Made by a program: the position numbers and the translations under genes | Origin: Paenibacillus ferrarius | GTDB lineage: Bacteria > Bacillota > Bacilli > Paenibacillales > NBRC-103111 | NCBI RefSeq assembly: GCF_002027705.1 | Contig: NZ_MBTG01000072.1 | Coordinates: 186,001-250,000, forward strand | Direction: 5' to 3' | Length of the DNA stretch: 64,000 nucleotides | Shown: piece by piece, positions 53,501-61,394 of the stretch | Layout: each line of letters begins with the position of its first letter | How positions within the stretch are numbered: the stretch's first letter is position 1 | The notes under the pieces: model-generated | What the model saw: the letters and a program-made list of their open reading frames with translations, nothing else | Told to the model about the DNA's origin: nothing | The model's database searches: none

Positions 53501-54575
53501 GCAAAGCTACATCACTTCCCGCAAATACCGCTTTGACCATATAGGTTCCTACATCGATTGGAGCTGAATTTCTCCATAGCGCACCAGGTGTAAGAGCTTT
53601 ATGTTTGTAAATATAAGGAACCTTGACCGGATACACTACAGCCCCCGTCATCGGAACATTTCTTCCTGTATAAGTAAAGGTCTGACTTTCGAGTGAGAGT
53701 TGAACGGTTGCTTTAGTGATGGAAAGGAGGGCAACATTGCTCTCTGCTCCGCTATACGTGTCATTTCCTGCAAATAAAGCCTTAACATCATACTGACCGA
53801 TTTGGGATGGGGCCGTTTCTGTAAAAGCTTCTGTTACGCCATGCCTCTTATACACATATGTAAAAGGAATTTGTGTGTAATCGGCATTTGCGCTCTTGTA
53901 TGCGATTGGAGCAGTTGCGCCATTCGTATACCAATTGACCGGATCGCCTGTGTAGCCGACTGTTCGATCACTCAACGTAATAACCGGAACCCGGTTGTAA
54001 AGACTGCTTACAGCATCGCTGCTGCTGAACAGCTCAATTTCGGCCAGACGAGCTTCCATGCCGCCCAAAGCTGACAGGGGTTGCTCCGGGGTGTCATATT
54101 CAACTTTCACATAACGGGCCGTAACAGGCGCTGCCAGCGTACGCTGCGTAACATCGTAGATGTTGCCATCCACCTGATCCACCTGAGTCCAGTTGATATC
54201 GTCCGTGCTTACGCTTACTTTGAAGTTCCACGGGTTTAATATCTTGTCTCCAAATACCCCATTATGGTGAAGCACATATTTGGATATGGTTTTTTCAGAA
54301 GGAAGCTGAATCTTTAACCAATGCGGCTTTACATTATGGTTGGATGCCCAGGTATTGGCATCTCCAGAAACGTTTCCGTCTATCGTTCTGATGGCTTTCG
54401 TTCCATTCCATTCGCTGCTCGCGGTTACAACAACGCCTGGCAATTTGGTCAATGATTGCTCGTTTGGCGCTGCTAAGACGAAATTTGTTTGAAGAGATAC
54501 GAACACGCTTGCTGCCAATAGACCGGCAACTATTTTCCTGAAAGCGAGTTTCGCAATACGATGACTGTTGAACAT
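50550..54575 (-). CDS. Secreted GH95-like glycoside hydrolase with nested discoidin domains
   Basis: A 1,341-residue exported enzyme. After a signal peptide (about 1-38, ending near VLAA) come: an F5/8 type C domain (about 45-185), two Ig/MBG-like repeats (about 195-370), the first part of a GH95-type N-terminal domain (LMGNGTFGVISDA near 415), a second F5/8 type C domain inserted into it, the rest of that domain, and an (alpha/alpha)6 catalytic barrel from about 835. NYNYEAPF near 905 corresponds to the Asn-x-Asn element of GH95 alpha-L-fucosidases, and EATGTLESVNSMLLQ near 1240 to the later active-site strand. ATG 54575 follows AGGAGG by 6 nt. Fucosidase activity is likely but not certain. 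It has no SLH domain. Confidence 0.75.
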   Translation of the reverse strand: MFNSHRIAKLAFRKIVAGLLAASVFVSLQTNFVLAAPNEQSLTKLPGVVVTASSEWNGTKAIRTIDGNVSGDANTWASNHNVKPHWLKIQLPSEKTISKYVLHHNGVFGDKILNPWNFKVSVSTDDINWTQVDQVDGNIYDVTQRTLAAPVTARYVKVEYDTPEQPLSALGGMEARLAEIELFSSSDAVSSLYNRVPVITLSDRTVGYTGDPVNWYTNGATAPIAYKSANADYTQIPFTYVYKRHGVTEAFTETAPSQIGQYDVKALFAGNDTYSGAESNVALLSITKATVQLSLESQTFTYTGRNVPMTGAVVYPVKVPYIYKHKALTPGALWRNSAPIDVGTYMVKAVFAGSDVALPAESNETTMTILPVSAQTNWSELSTLLSELTEKQTVEDNSINIKGGKYLAASMLMGNGTFGVISDARKNQQSYFLSSGDAFGTSKLVNARLTFDNGDPIVPVPTPSPQTLFTFNSSSSSPSEPPEEIYNRAVGNAFDSNERTEWLSTTQKVSQTTGVPRPLEKWVSVQGSQPFTFNKIEIKHHSLLFPDEAKYNLYNYDIQTSDNGTAWTTIKSVTGSVYSSVYSNTFDFASPITAKYLRVYTTTPVNPLYETLHFPKDMTSARITDINLFNNGTNVINPPKVNDGSFSHERDMLNAEIRSKMKYNNNLVNYQTWTADDQNAMFTNVTLDSSSTGPQKVNIQLTSPVLAGVTNTAGTDGNAIWLTRHDESGFVFRGATATKVIQGSYQTGANNTIVLTLNPGETAKIATVLYTHSGLKQPAGAGSILVTKDITTVKNIAVQKLNAITEASINTARSYHLNWWKNYWLKSYVKLADPVIQNYYFTSLYILGSGIRQTPDWAEQPNVVGGLTGLFVTNDNSAADGNAVLNYNYEAPFYGVHSSNRSDMMQPYYADLVNTLSFEQQRTAARGYQGVQSDRQIRQLGAFYGMAAPMPVASKRIPQLSSDQKTNVLLYTRALLWDWQYNRNEEDLRRFIYPAIKKTIEFYVDFVVKESDGKYWVYNSANNEGGWNINASMDMGYIRTTFRDYIEMAQRLNADADLVAKCQEILANLAPIPTSTNNPTTVSKLAGLGFSHNKEIFVGGVESTNPIQVRVYDLPWAAYISSNNQPVVMEGSVHPSELIHIGSDPALLQIAKDTFEYGDYLNPHTNGGAANGFPKSYTIAARLGYKADQLTEILHRNLRMNIYSNNFYEGENFEATGTLESVNSMLLQNELNDISGGTFEMRLFPAWSKNVDAKFVTLRAKNAFRVSSELKNGKVLSAEIISDAGKSVTLVSPWANGIVVKDQNGNTVAATQGTTRHTNEVAYTFNTVVNGTYTITEAFAN

Positions 54576-54773
54576 AAAAAACCTCCTATTTTGGGTATGC
54601 TGAAGTCGACTTCTAGCCCATAGACAACTTGCAGAAAGAAGCACTAACTATTCAAAACATTGTAGTAGCTAAGCTTATAGTTACTTTACTTTCACAATAG
54701 AAGTATCATCACTCCTCCACGGGGGTCTGCTGACTGCTGATATGCACTCACCTCCAATTCTCATTTCCTAAGC

Positions 54774-54787
54774 AATCAGCGTTTACA
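54774..54787 (-). promoter_or_regulatory. Weak CcpA (cre)-like site at GH start site
   Basis: The minus strand reads TGTAAACGCTGATT, with two mismatches to the cre consensus near its end. It overlaps the predicted transcription start (about 54786) of the glycoside hydrolase, the classic place for catabolite repression. The rest of 54576-54981 holds the long leader and the composite operator. Confidence 0.35.
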
Positions 54788-54792
54788 AATTC

Positions 54793-54798
54793 AATATA
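54793..54798 (-). promoter_or_regulatory. -10 element of GH95-like gene
   Basis: The minus strand reads TATATT, 18 nt after the TATACG of composite operator copy 1. No independent -35 is visible, which fits activator dependence. The predicted leader is about 210 nt long. Confidence 0.45.
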
Positions 54799-54817
54799 AT
54801 CAAGTAATCTAGCGCAC

Positions 54818-54865
54818 GTATACTGCTCATTTTTTATCTAAAACCGTCGATATTCTGTACTTTTT
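54818..54865 (-). promoter_or_regulatory. Composite operator, copy 1 (GH95-like gene)
   Basis: On the minus strand AAAAGTACAG is followed after about 20 nt by AATGAGCAGTATAC. From GTAC to the end of GTATAC is 43 nt. The same two blocks at the same spacing occur upstream of the LplB operon (42 nt) and the AraC gene (43 nt), each time in the same direction relative to the gene. It is probably the binding site of the locus's AraC-family activator. Confidence 0.7.
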
Positions 54866-54934
54866 ATTGAAAACCACCAAGCTAAAAACAAGCATTTGAA
54901 TAATAGTATAAATGTGGTAATTTTCAACTCTTAA

Positions 54935-54978
54935 ATTAAGAAATGACGAAGGTAATGGTTACCCCCGCCACTTCTTAA
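54935..54978 (-). terminator. Possible terminator after substrate-binding lipoprotein gene
   Basis: TTAAGAAATG and CACTTCTTAA flank further partial pairing (GGTAA/TTACC). The stem has mismatches and only a short T-rich tail on the minus strand. Confidence 0.4.
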
Positions 54979-54981
54979 AGC

Positions 54982-56535
54982 TTACTTTTTATTTGCTGCC
55001 TTCCACGCATCAATTTGCGTTTGCATCTCAGCCAGCAGCTTATCCATCCCTGCTTTTTTCAGCTTATCATTTAATTTCGGCAACGCAGTATCAGGATCAA
55101 GCGATCCGGTTATCAGACCCGCTTTAAATTCGCTAATAGCGGAGGCGCATTGCGCCAGCTCGCTTTTCACCTTGGAAGGGTCGAAGCTGAAGCCGAGCAC
55201 TTTGGATGAAATTGCGGCCTTGTTCATATCAGGGCCTGCTGGGAACCATTTGGGTTGTAACGGGCTCGTCCGATAAGAGTTAAACATATTGCCGTACTCC
55301 CAACCTGAAGCAACATTATAGCCGCTATTAGGGATGGTTTCGATTAAATCTTCACCTGTTTTTTTGTAATGCTTATTTTCAATTCCATAGTTCATAAGGT
55401 TAAATAGCTTAGCGTCCGAATACATTAAATCATAAAACATCATAGCCCGCTCCGGATTCTTGGATGTACGGGGAATAGCTGTCAAAGTGCCAATAATGGA
55501 ACCAGTACTCATATAAGGGGCAGAAAATTGTGCCGTTAGGACATTTTCCGGCTTCCCATTGCCGTAACGATCGGCTTGGTTAGCTGGTACATCGGGATTC
55601 ATAACGGCAGTCCTTGTTATATACTTCCCAGCCTTCTCATCCGCGTCAAGATCCGTAATCGTCGGTGCATCTTTACGGATAATGCCTTTTTGATACCACT
55701 CATGCATCAGCTTCAGGAAGTTCACATACTCCTTTGTCTCAAAGAGATTGACGATCTTCGTATCGTTGTCATTGATAAGAAGCACGCCTGGATTCGTGTC
55801 AGCGAAGTACTCAATGCCAAGAGCAGACCCAACATAACTAAGTTGATCATCGTTGCCTTTGACCCGGAATGCGTATTTATCCTTCTCACCGGCAGCAACT
55901 TTTTCTAAAAAGGGAGTCAAATCTTCTAACTTCTTGGCTTTCGACGGGTCGAAACCGTATTTATCCGCATACGTTTTATTGATAAGCATACCTGGTGTTC
56001 TTGCAAGAACTTGTGTATTAATAATGCCATACAGCTTACCGTTAATCTTGGGAGCTTCCCAGGCTTTTTCAGGCACTTGCTTCAAAATGTTCGCACCATA
56101 TTTCTTGAGCAGATCTGTAACATCCAGATAAGCGCCTTTATTCACGGCTGAAACATAATCATTCGTCCAATTCGAGGTGAACATTAAATCTACATTTTCA
56201 CCGGATGCAAGCACGGCCTGCATTTTTTGATCGTAATTCCCCCAATCTACGAATTCGATATTAATCTCGGCATTAATTTTTTCTTTCGTGATTTTGCTCA
56301 TCTCGGCGAATACCGCTTTAGCATCCGGGAAAGCACCTTGGGGCAAGTACCATTTGAGTGTTACTGGATCAAGTTTCTTTGCTTCGGGGCTCGAAGCCGT
56401 AGTTTCTTTTGCCGCTGCAGTCGGTGAAGCTGTTGAAGGCGTTTCCCCCGTTTTGCTGCACCCTGCAAGCATCATGGAGCTCAACAGGATCGTGGTTAAT
56501 ACAACCGGTATCGATTTCATTTTTCTAGTTCTCAT
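54982..56535 (-). CDS. Oligosaccharide-binding lipoprotein (LplA type)
   Basis: A 517-residue lipoprotein. The signal peptide ends in the lipobox LAGC (Cys25). A Thr/Ser/Ala-rich linker follows, then a family-1 solute-binding fold of the LplA/YtcQ kind, with WGNYDQKMQAVLASGENVDL near residue 100 and a DUF3502-like C-terminal section. It captures the sugar for the two permeases encoded upstream on the same strand. ATG 56535 follows GGGAGG by 8 nt. It is the third gene of the lplB-lplC-lplA order. Confidence 0.88.
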   Translation of the reverse strand: MRTRKMKSIPVVLTTILLSSMMLAGCSKTGETPSTASPTAAAKETTASSPEAKKLDPVTLKWYLPQGAFPDAKAVFAEMSKITKEKINAEINIEFVDWGNYDQKMQAVLASGENVDLMFTSNWTNDYVSAVNKGAYLDVTDLLKKYGANILKQVPEKAWEAPKINGKLYGIINTQVLARTPGMLINKTYADKYGFDPSKAKKLEDLTPFLEKVAAGEKDKYAFRVKGNDDQLSYVGSALGIEYFADTNPGVLLINDNDTKIVNLFETKEYVNFLKLMHEWYQKGIIRKDAPTITDLDADEKAGKYITRTAVMNPDVPANQADRYGNGKPENVLTAQFSAPYMSTGSIIGTLTAIPRTSKNPERAMMFYDLMYSDAKLFNLMNYGIENKHYKKTGEDLIETIPNSGYNVASGWEYGNMFNSYRTSPLQPKWFPAGPDMNKAAISSKVLGFSFDPSKVKSELAQCASAISEFKAGLITGSLDPDTALPKLNDKLKKAGMDKLLAEMQTQIDAWKAANKK

Positions 56536-56588
56536 TTCTAGTGCCTCCCTGATTTTCTATTATTGAACACCCAAATGAGTGTAACAAC

Positions 56589-57476
56589 CTATCCTTTAAC
56601 TGCGCCTAAAGTGAGACCTTTTACGATGTATTTCTGAAAGAATGGAAAAACGAACATCATAGGACCTATTGCAAGCACGGCAATGGCCATGCGAGCGGAT
56701 TCTCCTGGAATTTGATCCAAATTAATATTCAGTCCCGCTTGCATATGACTGGTTAAATGCTCCAGATTCGACATGATGCTTTGCAGCATATATTGTAGAG
56801 GGATGAGATTAGCATCCGAAATATACAGCATGGCCAGCCACCAATCGTTCCAATAACCCAGCGCATAGAATAACCCAACAGTAGCCAGCGCAGGCTTGGA
56901 CAACGGCACGATGATTCCGCCGAATATGCGCATCTCGCTTGCTCCGTCGATCTTCGCCGATTCTATGATTTCAAATGGCAGACTCATCAGAAATCCGCGC
57001 ATGAGCATGGCGAACCAGGCACTTACCCCGTAGGGCAAGAATAAGGCGAATATCGTGTCCTGCAGATGCAGAATCTTGGTCACAACCATATAAGTGGGGA
57101 CAAGCCCCCCATTGAAAATCATTGTAAAAAATACATAAAACGTCGTAATGCGGTGATATCTGTAATCTTTACGTGTCATTACGTAAGCAACAGTAGTTGT
57201 CAAAACGAGGCTTAAAACAGTGCCAAGAACAGTAACGATCATGGTAATGACATACGCATTGATCAACTGCTTCGGCGTTTGCACCAGATAGGTATAGGCC
57301 ATGCCAGTGATATGCTTAGGAATGAGGCTATATCCATAGTGTGCGATATCCGAATCAGAGGTTAATGACACTGAAACCACATAAATCAGCGGAATGACCG
57401 TCACTATTGAAATTAAAATGAAAAACGTGATATTGATACCATGGAACCATTGCTGCGCCCGATTTCGAATCGGCAT
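56589..57476 (-). CDS. Carbohydrate ABC permease (LplC/YtcP type)
   Basis: A 295-residue membrane protein with six hydrophobic segments and the EAA coupling loop (EIIESAKIDGASEMRIFGGI) near residue 180. It is a MalG-like subunit of a CUT1 importer. It follows the LplB-type gene by 19 nt and precedes the binding protein. RBS AAGGAG 8 nt before the ATG. Confidence 0.92.
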   Translation of the reverse strand: MPIRNRAQQWFHGINITFFILISIVTVIPLIYVVSVSLTSDSDIAHYGYSLIPKHITGMAYTYLVQTPKQLINAYVITMIVTVLGTVLSLVLTTTVAYVMTRKDYRYHRITTFYVFFTMIFNGGLVPTYMVVTKILHLQDTIFALFLPYGVSAWFAMLMRGFLMSLPFEIIESAKIDGASEMRIFGGIIVPLSKPALATVGLFYALGYWNDWWLAMLYISDANLIPLQYMLQSIMSNLEHLTSHMQAGLNINLDQIPGESARMAIAVLAIGPMMFVFPFFQKYIVKGLTLGAVKG

Positions 57477-57495
57477 AACTTTCTCTCCTTTCGGC

Positions 57496-58416
57496 CTAGA
57501 ACAATGCGCTCTCGCTGTCTATTTTTTTGACAATCCGATTTGTAATAAGGACAAGCACAAGACCGACAAACGATTGGTAAAGACCTGCGGCTGATGCCAT
57601 CCCAATATCGCCTACGACTCTTAACGAACGATACACGTAGGTGTCAATAACATCGGTAGCCGCATATAAGGCTCCAGCATTGCGGGGAACGAAATAAAAC
57701 AAGCCGAAATCCGAAAAGAATATCTTGCCCACATTCAGCATGAAAAGCAACAGCACCAGAGGCACAATTAGCGGATACGAAATACGCAAGATCTGCTGAT
57801 ACCTGGAGGCCCCATCAATAGAAGCTGCTTCATAATAGCTCGGATCAATTGACATCAATCCAGTATAGAAAATGATTGCCGTATAGCCGACATTTTTCCA
57901 GAGATACGTAATCACCAGGATCACAGGCCAATATTTGGGATCTGAGTACCAATCTACTGGCGCGATCTTCAGCCATTCCAGCAGCTTATTGACGGCGCCA
58001 TAAGTAGGATTTAGCAGAATATACGTTAAATAGCCCACGACAACCCAGGACAAAAAATAAGGAAAAAAAAGCACAGTTTGAAACACTCTCACTGCTTTTC
58101 TTCCCAGCTCAGCCAGCAGAATTCCGCATACAACCGAAGCCGCCAATCCAATAACAATAAACAAAGCATTCAACAGCAGCGTATTACGCGTTACTCTGAG
58201 CGCATCCTGAGAAGTAAAGAAAAACTTAAAATTATCCAGACCCGCCCAATCGCTCCCCCAGATCCCTTTGGCATAATTAAAGTCCTTGAATGCTAGCACA
58301 GTTCCGAACATCGGCAAGTAAGAGAAAGCAAAAACAAATAGCAGTGCCGGAAGTGAAATGAGAAACAAACTTTTGTTTTTTCTCAAATAGGTTATCTCTT
58401 TCTTTAATGCACTCAC
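57496..58416 (-). CDS. Carbohydrate ABC permease (LplB/YteP type)
   Basis: A 306-residue MalF-like permease with six hydrophobic segments and the EAA loop YYEAASIDGASRYQQILRIS near residue 195. It is the first gene of the importer operon. The start is GTG 58416 with AAGGAG 7 nt upstream. No ATPase gene is in the locus; importers of this type share a common MsmX-like ATPase. Composite operator copy 2 lies 76 bp upstream. Confidence 0.92.
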   Translation of the reverse strand: MSALKKEITYLRKNKSLFLISLPALLFVFAFSYLPMFGTVLAFKDFNYAKGIWGSDWAGLDNFKFFFTSQDALRVTRNTLLLNALFIVIGLAASVVCGILLAELGRKAVRVFQTVLFFPYFLSWVVVGYLTYILLNPTYGAVNKLLEWLKIAPVDWYSDPKYWPVILVITYLWKNVGYTAIIFYTGLMSIDPSYYEAASIDGASRYQQILRISYPLIVPLVLLLFMLNVGKIFFSDFGLFYFVPRNAGALYAATDVIDTYVYRSLRVVGDIGMASAAGLYQSFVGLVLVLITNRIVKKIDSESALF

Positions 58417-58466
58417 AGTTCCACTCCTTCGGTGTAAATTAATGTTATGGCTTCATCGATGTCTCA

Positions 58467-58472
58467 AACGTA
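58467..58472 (-). promoter_or_regulatory. -10 element of lplBCA-like operon
   Basis: The minus strand reads TACGTT, 18 nt after the TATACG of composite operator copy 2, the same position as in the other two promoters. It predicts a leader of about 45 nt. Confidence 0.4.
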
Positions 58473-58491
58473 AAGCATTTGTTAAGGAATC

Positions 58492-58537
58492 GTATACTGC
58501 TCATTTTATTTCCAACTGTTTCGGCGACCGTACTTTT
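58492..58537 (-). promoter_or_regulatory. Composite operator, copy 2 (LplBCA operon)
   Basis: The minus strand carries AAAAAGTACGG, then after about 20 nt AAATGAGCAGTATAC. GTAC-to-GTATAC length is 42 nt. The right block is identical to that of copy 1 over ATGAGCAGTATACG. Confidence 0.7.
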
Positions 58538-58578
58538 TCACCTTTCCCTTTCCATGACTGCATTTTTTTATCAGTACA

Positions 58579-58632
58579 CAAAAAAAACCGTTACGCAGCA
58601 AGGTCTGAGCGGCCTATACTAACGTAAACGGT
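58579..58632 (-). terminator. Terminator of AraC-family regulator gene
   Basis: On the minus strand ACCGTTTACG pairs with CGTAACGGT (one bulge) and is followed by TTTTTTT. The left arm begins 9 nt after the regulator's stop codon. Confidence 0.75.
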
Positions 58633-58640
58633 CTTGCTCC

Positions 58641-60989
58641 TTACATTCGCTCCTTCGCTCGTTTGGCTATAAACTCACGGGGCGTTGTTCCAAATTTAGC
58701 TTTAAACACTTTATAAAAATAGCTTTCATTTTCAAAACCGACTTTATGAATAATCTCTTGAATCGTTAATTGCGAATTCTCCATCCATTCAACAGCCTTC
58801 TCCAATCGAACGCGGTTGATATAATCAGGAATAGACATATGTTTATAAGTCTTGAAAAGCTTGCCGATCTTGGAGGCGGATACGCCTACGATTAGCGCGA
58901 GCTCTGCAGCCCCCAGATTCATGTCTGCATACCGTTCGCTGATTAATTGTTCGATACGGAACGCTTTGGTCGTTTCATCAGAGACTTGTTGACTTTGCGC
59001 CTCCGTATCACTCGTAACTTCATAAATGACTTCCATTAATTTGATTTGAAATTCGGTAATCGTTTCTATTTCCAGCAATTCTTTGCTCATCAAAATAGCA
59101 TTTACTTTGACGGGTTTTTGACGGGATTTATTCAAATCATAAACGAGATACTTAAATTGGTTCACGGTATGCAGCAAGGACAGCATCATATCGCTGTATT
59201 CCAATTTTTTCACCTCATCCAACAGATCAGCTAGTTTATCAGTTGCCCCTCGATAGTTAGCATTGCGCACTTGCTCGAGCAATTGATTCTCAAGCTCCAG
59301 CACCCGCTCCATCGAGGGAATCTGACCCAATTGTGTAATGTAGTCTTGTGTCAACAACGACATTTTACCGGAGATGAATCGATACATCGATACGTAGAGT
59401 GCCTGTTGATATGCCGTTGTTAAGTAGGTATGGTCAGTGACACTGACACTTAGCGATGCTGTAATTGACATCTGATAACGCTGCAGCAAATAGATCTGAC
59501 ACTCCTGAATAAGCAGCAAAATGGACTCCTTCAGCATATCTTCCGGCATATCCGCCTGTAGGATCAAGGCAACATGATCGTTGCGCAAGTCAACTGCTTC
59601 TGCCAGACATACCTTGCTTAAAGATTCCAAAGCGATGTTCATTACCGCGAAAACGAACAGCTCTTTCTCTTCCAGCTTTTGTTCAGTCAGACTCTTATAA
59701 TCATCGAATTTTAGTACGCAGATCATAAAGTTTTGCTCCTGCCGGAACGGCAGCTTGTACTCTTTGCTGAATAATTCAAACTCGTCTTGGGAAACCGATA
59801 AGCTGTTTAATACCCACTTGCTTAAAAAGCGGTTCTTCCTATGTTGTTGATTGGAAGTCCTCTCTAATTGGAACTGTCCCAGTTGATTTGCGGAATTCCT
59901 ATAAACGTCCTGTAAAAAACTAAACTCATCCTTCGAAGGTCCAATTTGCTCGCCGAATGAATGGCTCGATCGGAGCTGGGCAACCAATTGTTCAACAGGT
60001 TTGTAGATCCCTCTGGATACTTGCAAGAGAACTAATAATGTGACAAGCAGAACTATGACAGTTATGACAATAATGCTGGTTCTCAGTTTATTCAAATAAA
60101 CGTAGGCTTCATCGTAGGGAACCGTTTTAAACAAAACCCATCCGGTATTATCAACAGCGATGTACGCAGCCAAATACTTAGTGCCGTTCAATTTTACTGT
60201 GAAGTAGTTTCCTGTCTCTCCCGAAGATTCATATTTTTCCTTTAATAAGGCTTCCAGCTTCGCTCCTTCCTCAGACGATTCCTGACTCACTTCAATGAAA
60301 TCGCGCTTGTCACTGAGAATGAACATTTGACTAAGCTGCTCCGCTTCAAAATTGTTTATCGTTTTGATATTATCGAACAACCACTCTAATTTGATATTAA
60401 TAATGACTGCTCCATCCATTCGGCCCTGCTCATCGGTCAGTTCATACATCACGTAGGTAAGAACCTTCTCCTTCTGAACATGCTGTGCGTCGAGACTCAC
60501 ATTCATATCACGGATAATCGGCTTGAGCGGCGGTAAAGATCCCCCATGCAATTGCAAAAGTCTCTCCCACTCTGTGTCATTATGAATAAATTCGCCGAAC
60601 GTGGAATACGTTATATGCTTGTTATTGTTATAAATGTATACCGAGTGGACGAACGAATTGCTCCAAACAACGGAGCTTTTCAGCTTGTTCATCATATTCA
60701 TATAATCAAAAGTCTCGTTATCATTCAAATACATTAATGACTTAACATCATTATTGTTGTACGTCGACAAAATTAAATTTCGAACCATACTATTTAAATT
60801 TTCCATATTGTATTTGGTCTGAGCAAGAAGCTTTTGGCTATTCTTGTATTCGCTCTCAAGAACCTTTTCTTGTACGTTATAGTAAACGACACTAGATAAA
60901 ATAGCAGTCACCAGTAAAATTAACGAAGCGAACCATAGGTAGATGCGAGCTAAATATTTTTTGGAACTCAGCTTTATCATCATTTTCAC
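58641..60989 (-). CDS. Membrane-bound AraC-family regulator (YesN/Cache-sensor type)
   Basis: A 782-residue regulator. A membrane segment (about 15-38), an extracellular Cache-like sensor (about 40-300) and a second membrane segment (about 305-328, IIVITVIVLLVTLLVLLQVS) come first. A cytoplasmic linker follows, then a C-terminal AraC DNA-binding domain: LGAAELALIVGVSASKIGKL near residue 690 and the signature IQEIIHKVGFENESYFYKVF near 745. Proteins of this layout sense extracellular sugars and activate neighbouring carbohydrate genes. The start is GTG 60989 with GGGGGG 7 nt upstream. Its own promoter carries the composite operator, suggesting autoregulation. Confidence 0.92.
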   Translation of the reverse strand: MKMMIKLSSKKYLARIYLWFASLILLVTAILSSVVYYNVQEKVLESEYKNSQKLLAQTKYNMENLNSMVRNLILSTYNNNDVKSLMYLNDNETFDYMNMMNKLKSSVVWSNSFVHSVYIYNNNKHITYSTFGEFIHNDTEWERLLQLHGGSLPPLKPIIRDMNVSLDAQHVQKEKVLTYVMYELTDEQGRMDGAVIINIKLEWLFDNIKTINNFEAEQLSQMFILSDKRDFIEVSQESSEEGAKLEALLKEKYESSGETGNYFTVKLNGTKYLAAYIAVDNTGWVLFKTVPYDEAYVYLNKLRTSIIVITVIVLLVTLLVLLQVSRGIYKPVEQLVAQLRSSHSFGEQIGPSKDEFSFLQDVYRNSANQLGQFQLERTSNQQHRKNRFLSKWVLNSLSVSQDEFELFSKEYKLPFRQEQNFMICVLKFDDYKSLTEQKLEEKELFVFAVMNIALESLSKVCLAEAVDLRNDHVALILQADMPEDMLKESILLLIQECQIYLLQRYQMSITASLSVSVTDHTYLTTAYQQALYVSMYRFISGKMSLLTQDYITQLGQIPSMERVLELENQLLEQVRNANYRGATDKLADLLDEVKKLEYSDMMLSLLHTVNQFKYLVYDLNKSRQKPVKVNAILMSKELLEIETITEFQIKLMEVIYEVTSDTEAQSQQVSDETTKAFRIEQLISERYADMNLGAAELALIVGVSASKIGKLFKTYKHMSIPDYINRVRLEKAVEWMENSQLTIQEIIHKVGFENESYFYKVFKAKFGTTPREFIAKRAKERM

Positions 60990-61091
60990 TTTGCATCCCC
61001 CCCATAATATCCAAAATGAAATCAGTTAAATTTTAACATCCATAAATTTATAATTAAACATTATTTTTAAGCTTTTACAGATCAAATTAAC

Positions 61092-61122
61092 AAAAAAAGA
61101 GTAGGCCTAAGCACTACTCTTT
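61092..61122 (-). terminator. Intrinsic terminator in the AraC leader (possible attenuator)
   Basis: On the minus strand AAAGAGTAG (61122-61114), a 9-nt loop and CTACTCTTT (61104-61096) are followed by TTTT. It lies about 55 nt after the predicted transcription start (about 61176) and 100 nt before the start codon, so transcripts of the regulator gene must pass it. Confidence 0.65.
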
Positions 61123-61182
61123 GTAAATTACCAAAGTAAAATAAGTAGATCCTAACCTCTTGTTGCCCTGATCTGTATCAAA

Positions 61183-61188
61183 AATATA
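61183..61188 (-). promoter_or_regulatory. -10 element of AraC-family gene
   Basis: The minus strand reads TATATT, 17 nt after the TATACA of composite operator copy 3. The remainder of 60990-61394 holds the attenuator-like hairpin and the hemerythrin terminator. Confidence 0.45.
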
Positions 61189-61206
61189 CATACTTATCAA
61201 AGTATT

Positions 61207-61255
61207 GTATACTGTTCATTCTCTGATTCTAGATATCTACGCACTGTACTTTTTT
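61207..61255 (-). promoter_or_regulatory. Composite operator, copy 3 (AraC-family gene)
   Basis: The minus strand carries AAAAAAGTACAG, then after about 20 nt AGAATGAACAGTATAC. GTAC-to-GTATAC length is 43 nt. Its right block differs from copies 1 and 2 by one base (GAACAG for GAGCAG). Confidence 0.7.
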
Positions 61256-61261
61256 ACCCGC

Positions 61262-61306
61262 AAAAAAAAGATGACCCCTATACATACTGAATCAGGAGCC
61301 ACCTTT
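61262..61306 (-). terminator. Terminator of hemerythrin-like gene
   Basis: On the minus strand AAAGGTGGCTCCT pairs along 13 positions with AGGGGTCATCTTT (three G-U pairs) and is followed by eight T residues. Confidence 0.8.
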
Positions 61307-61394
61307 TAATCGCATAAGCATTGGGTGTCCTATTTCATTGTCAATAAAAACGAATCACAGTTCAAAGCTAACTGAAAGGCCTTCTTGGTATGTA

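Noticed and set aside
54575..54760. Leader peptides upstream of the GH95-like gene (two RBS-like GGAGG strings with 5-12 codon ORFs)
   Set aside because: Start spacing is poor and the ORFs are too short to judge; no attenuator hairpin follows them.
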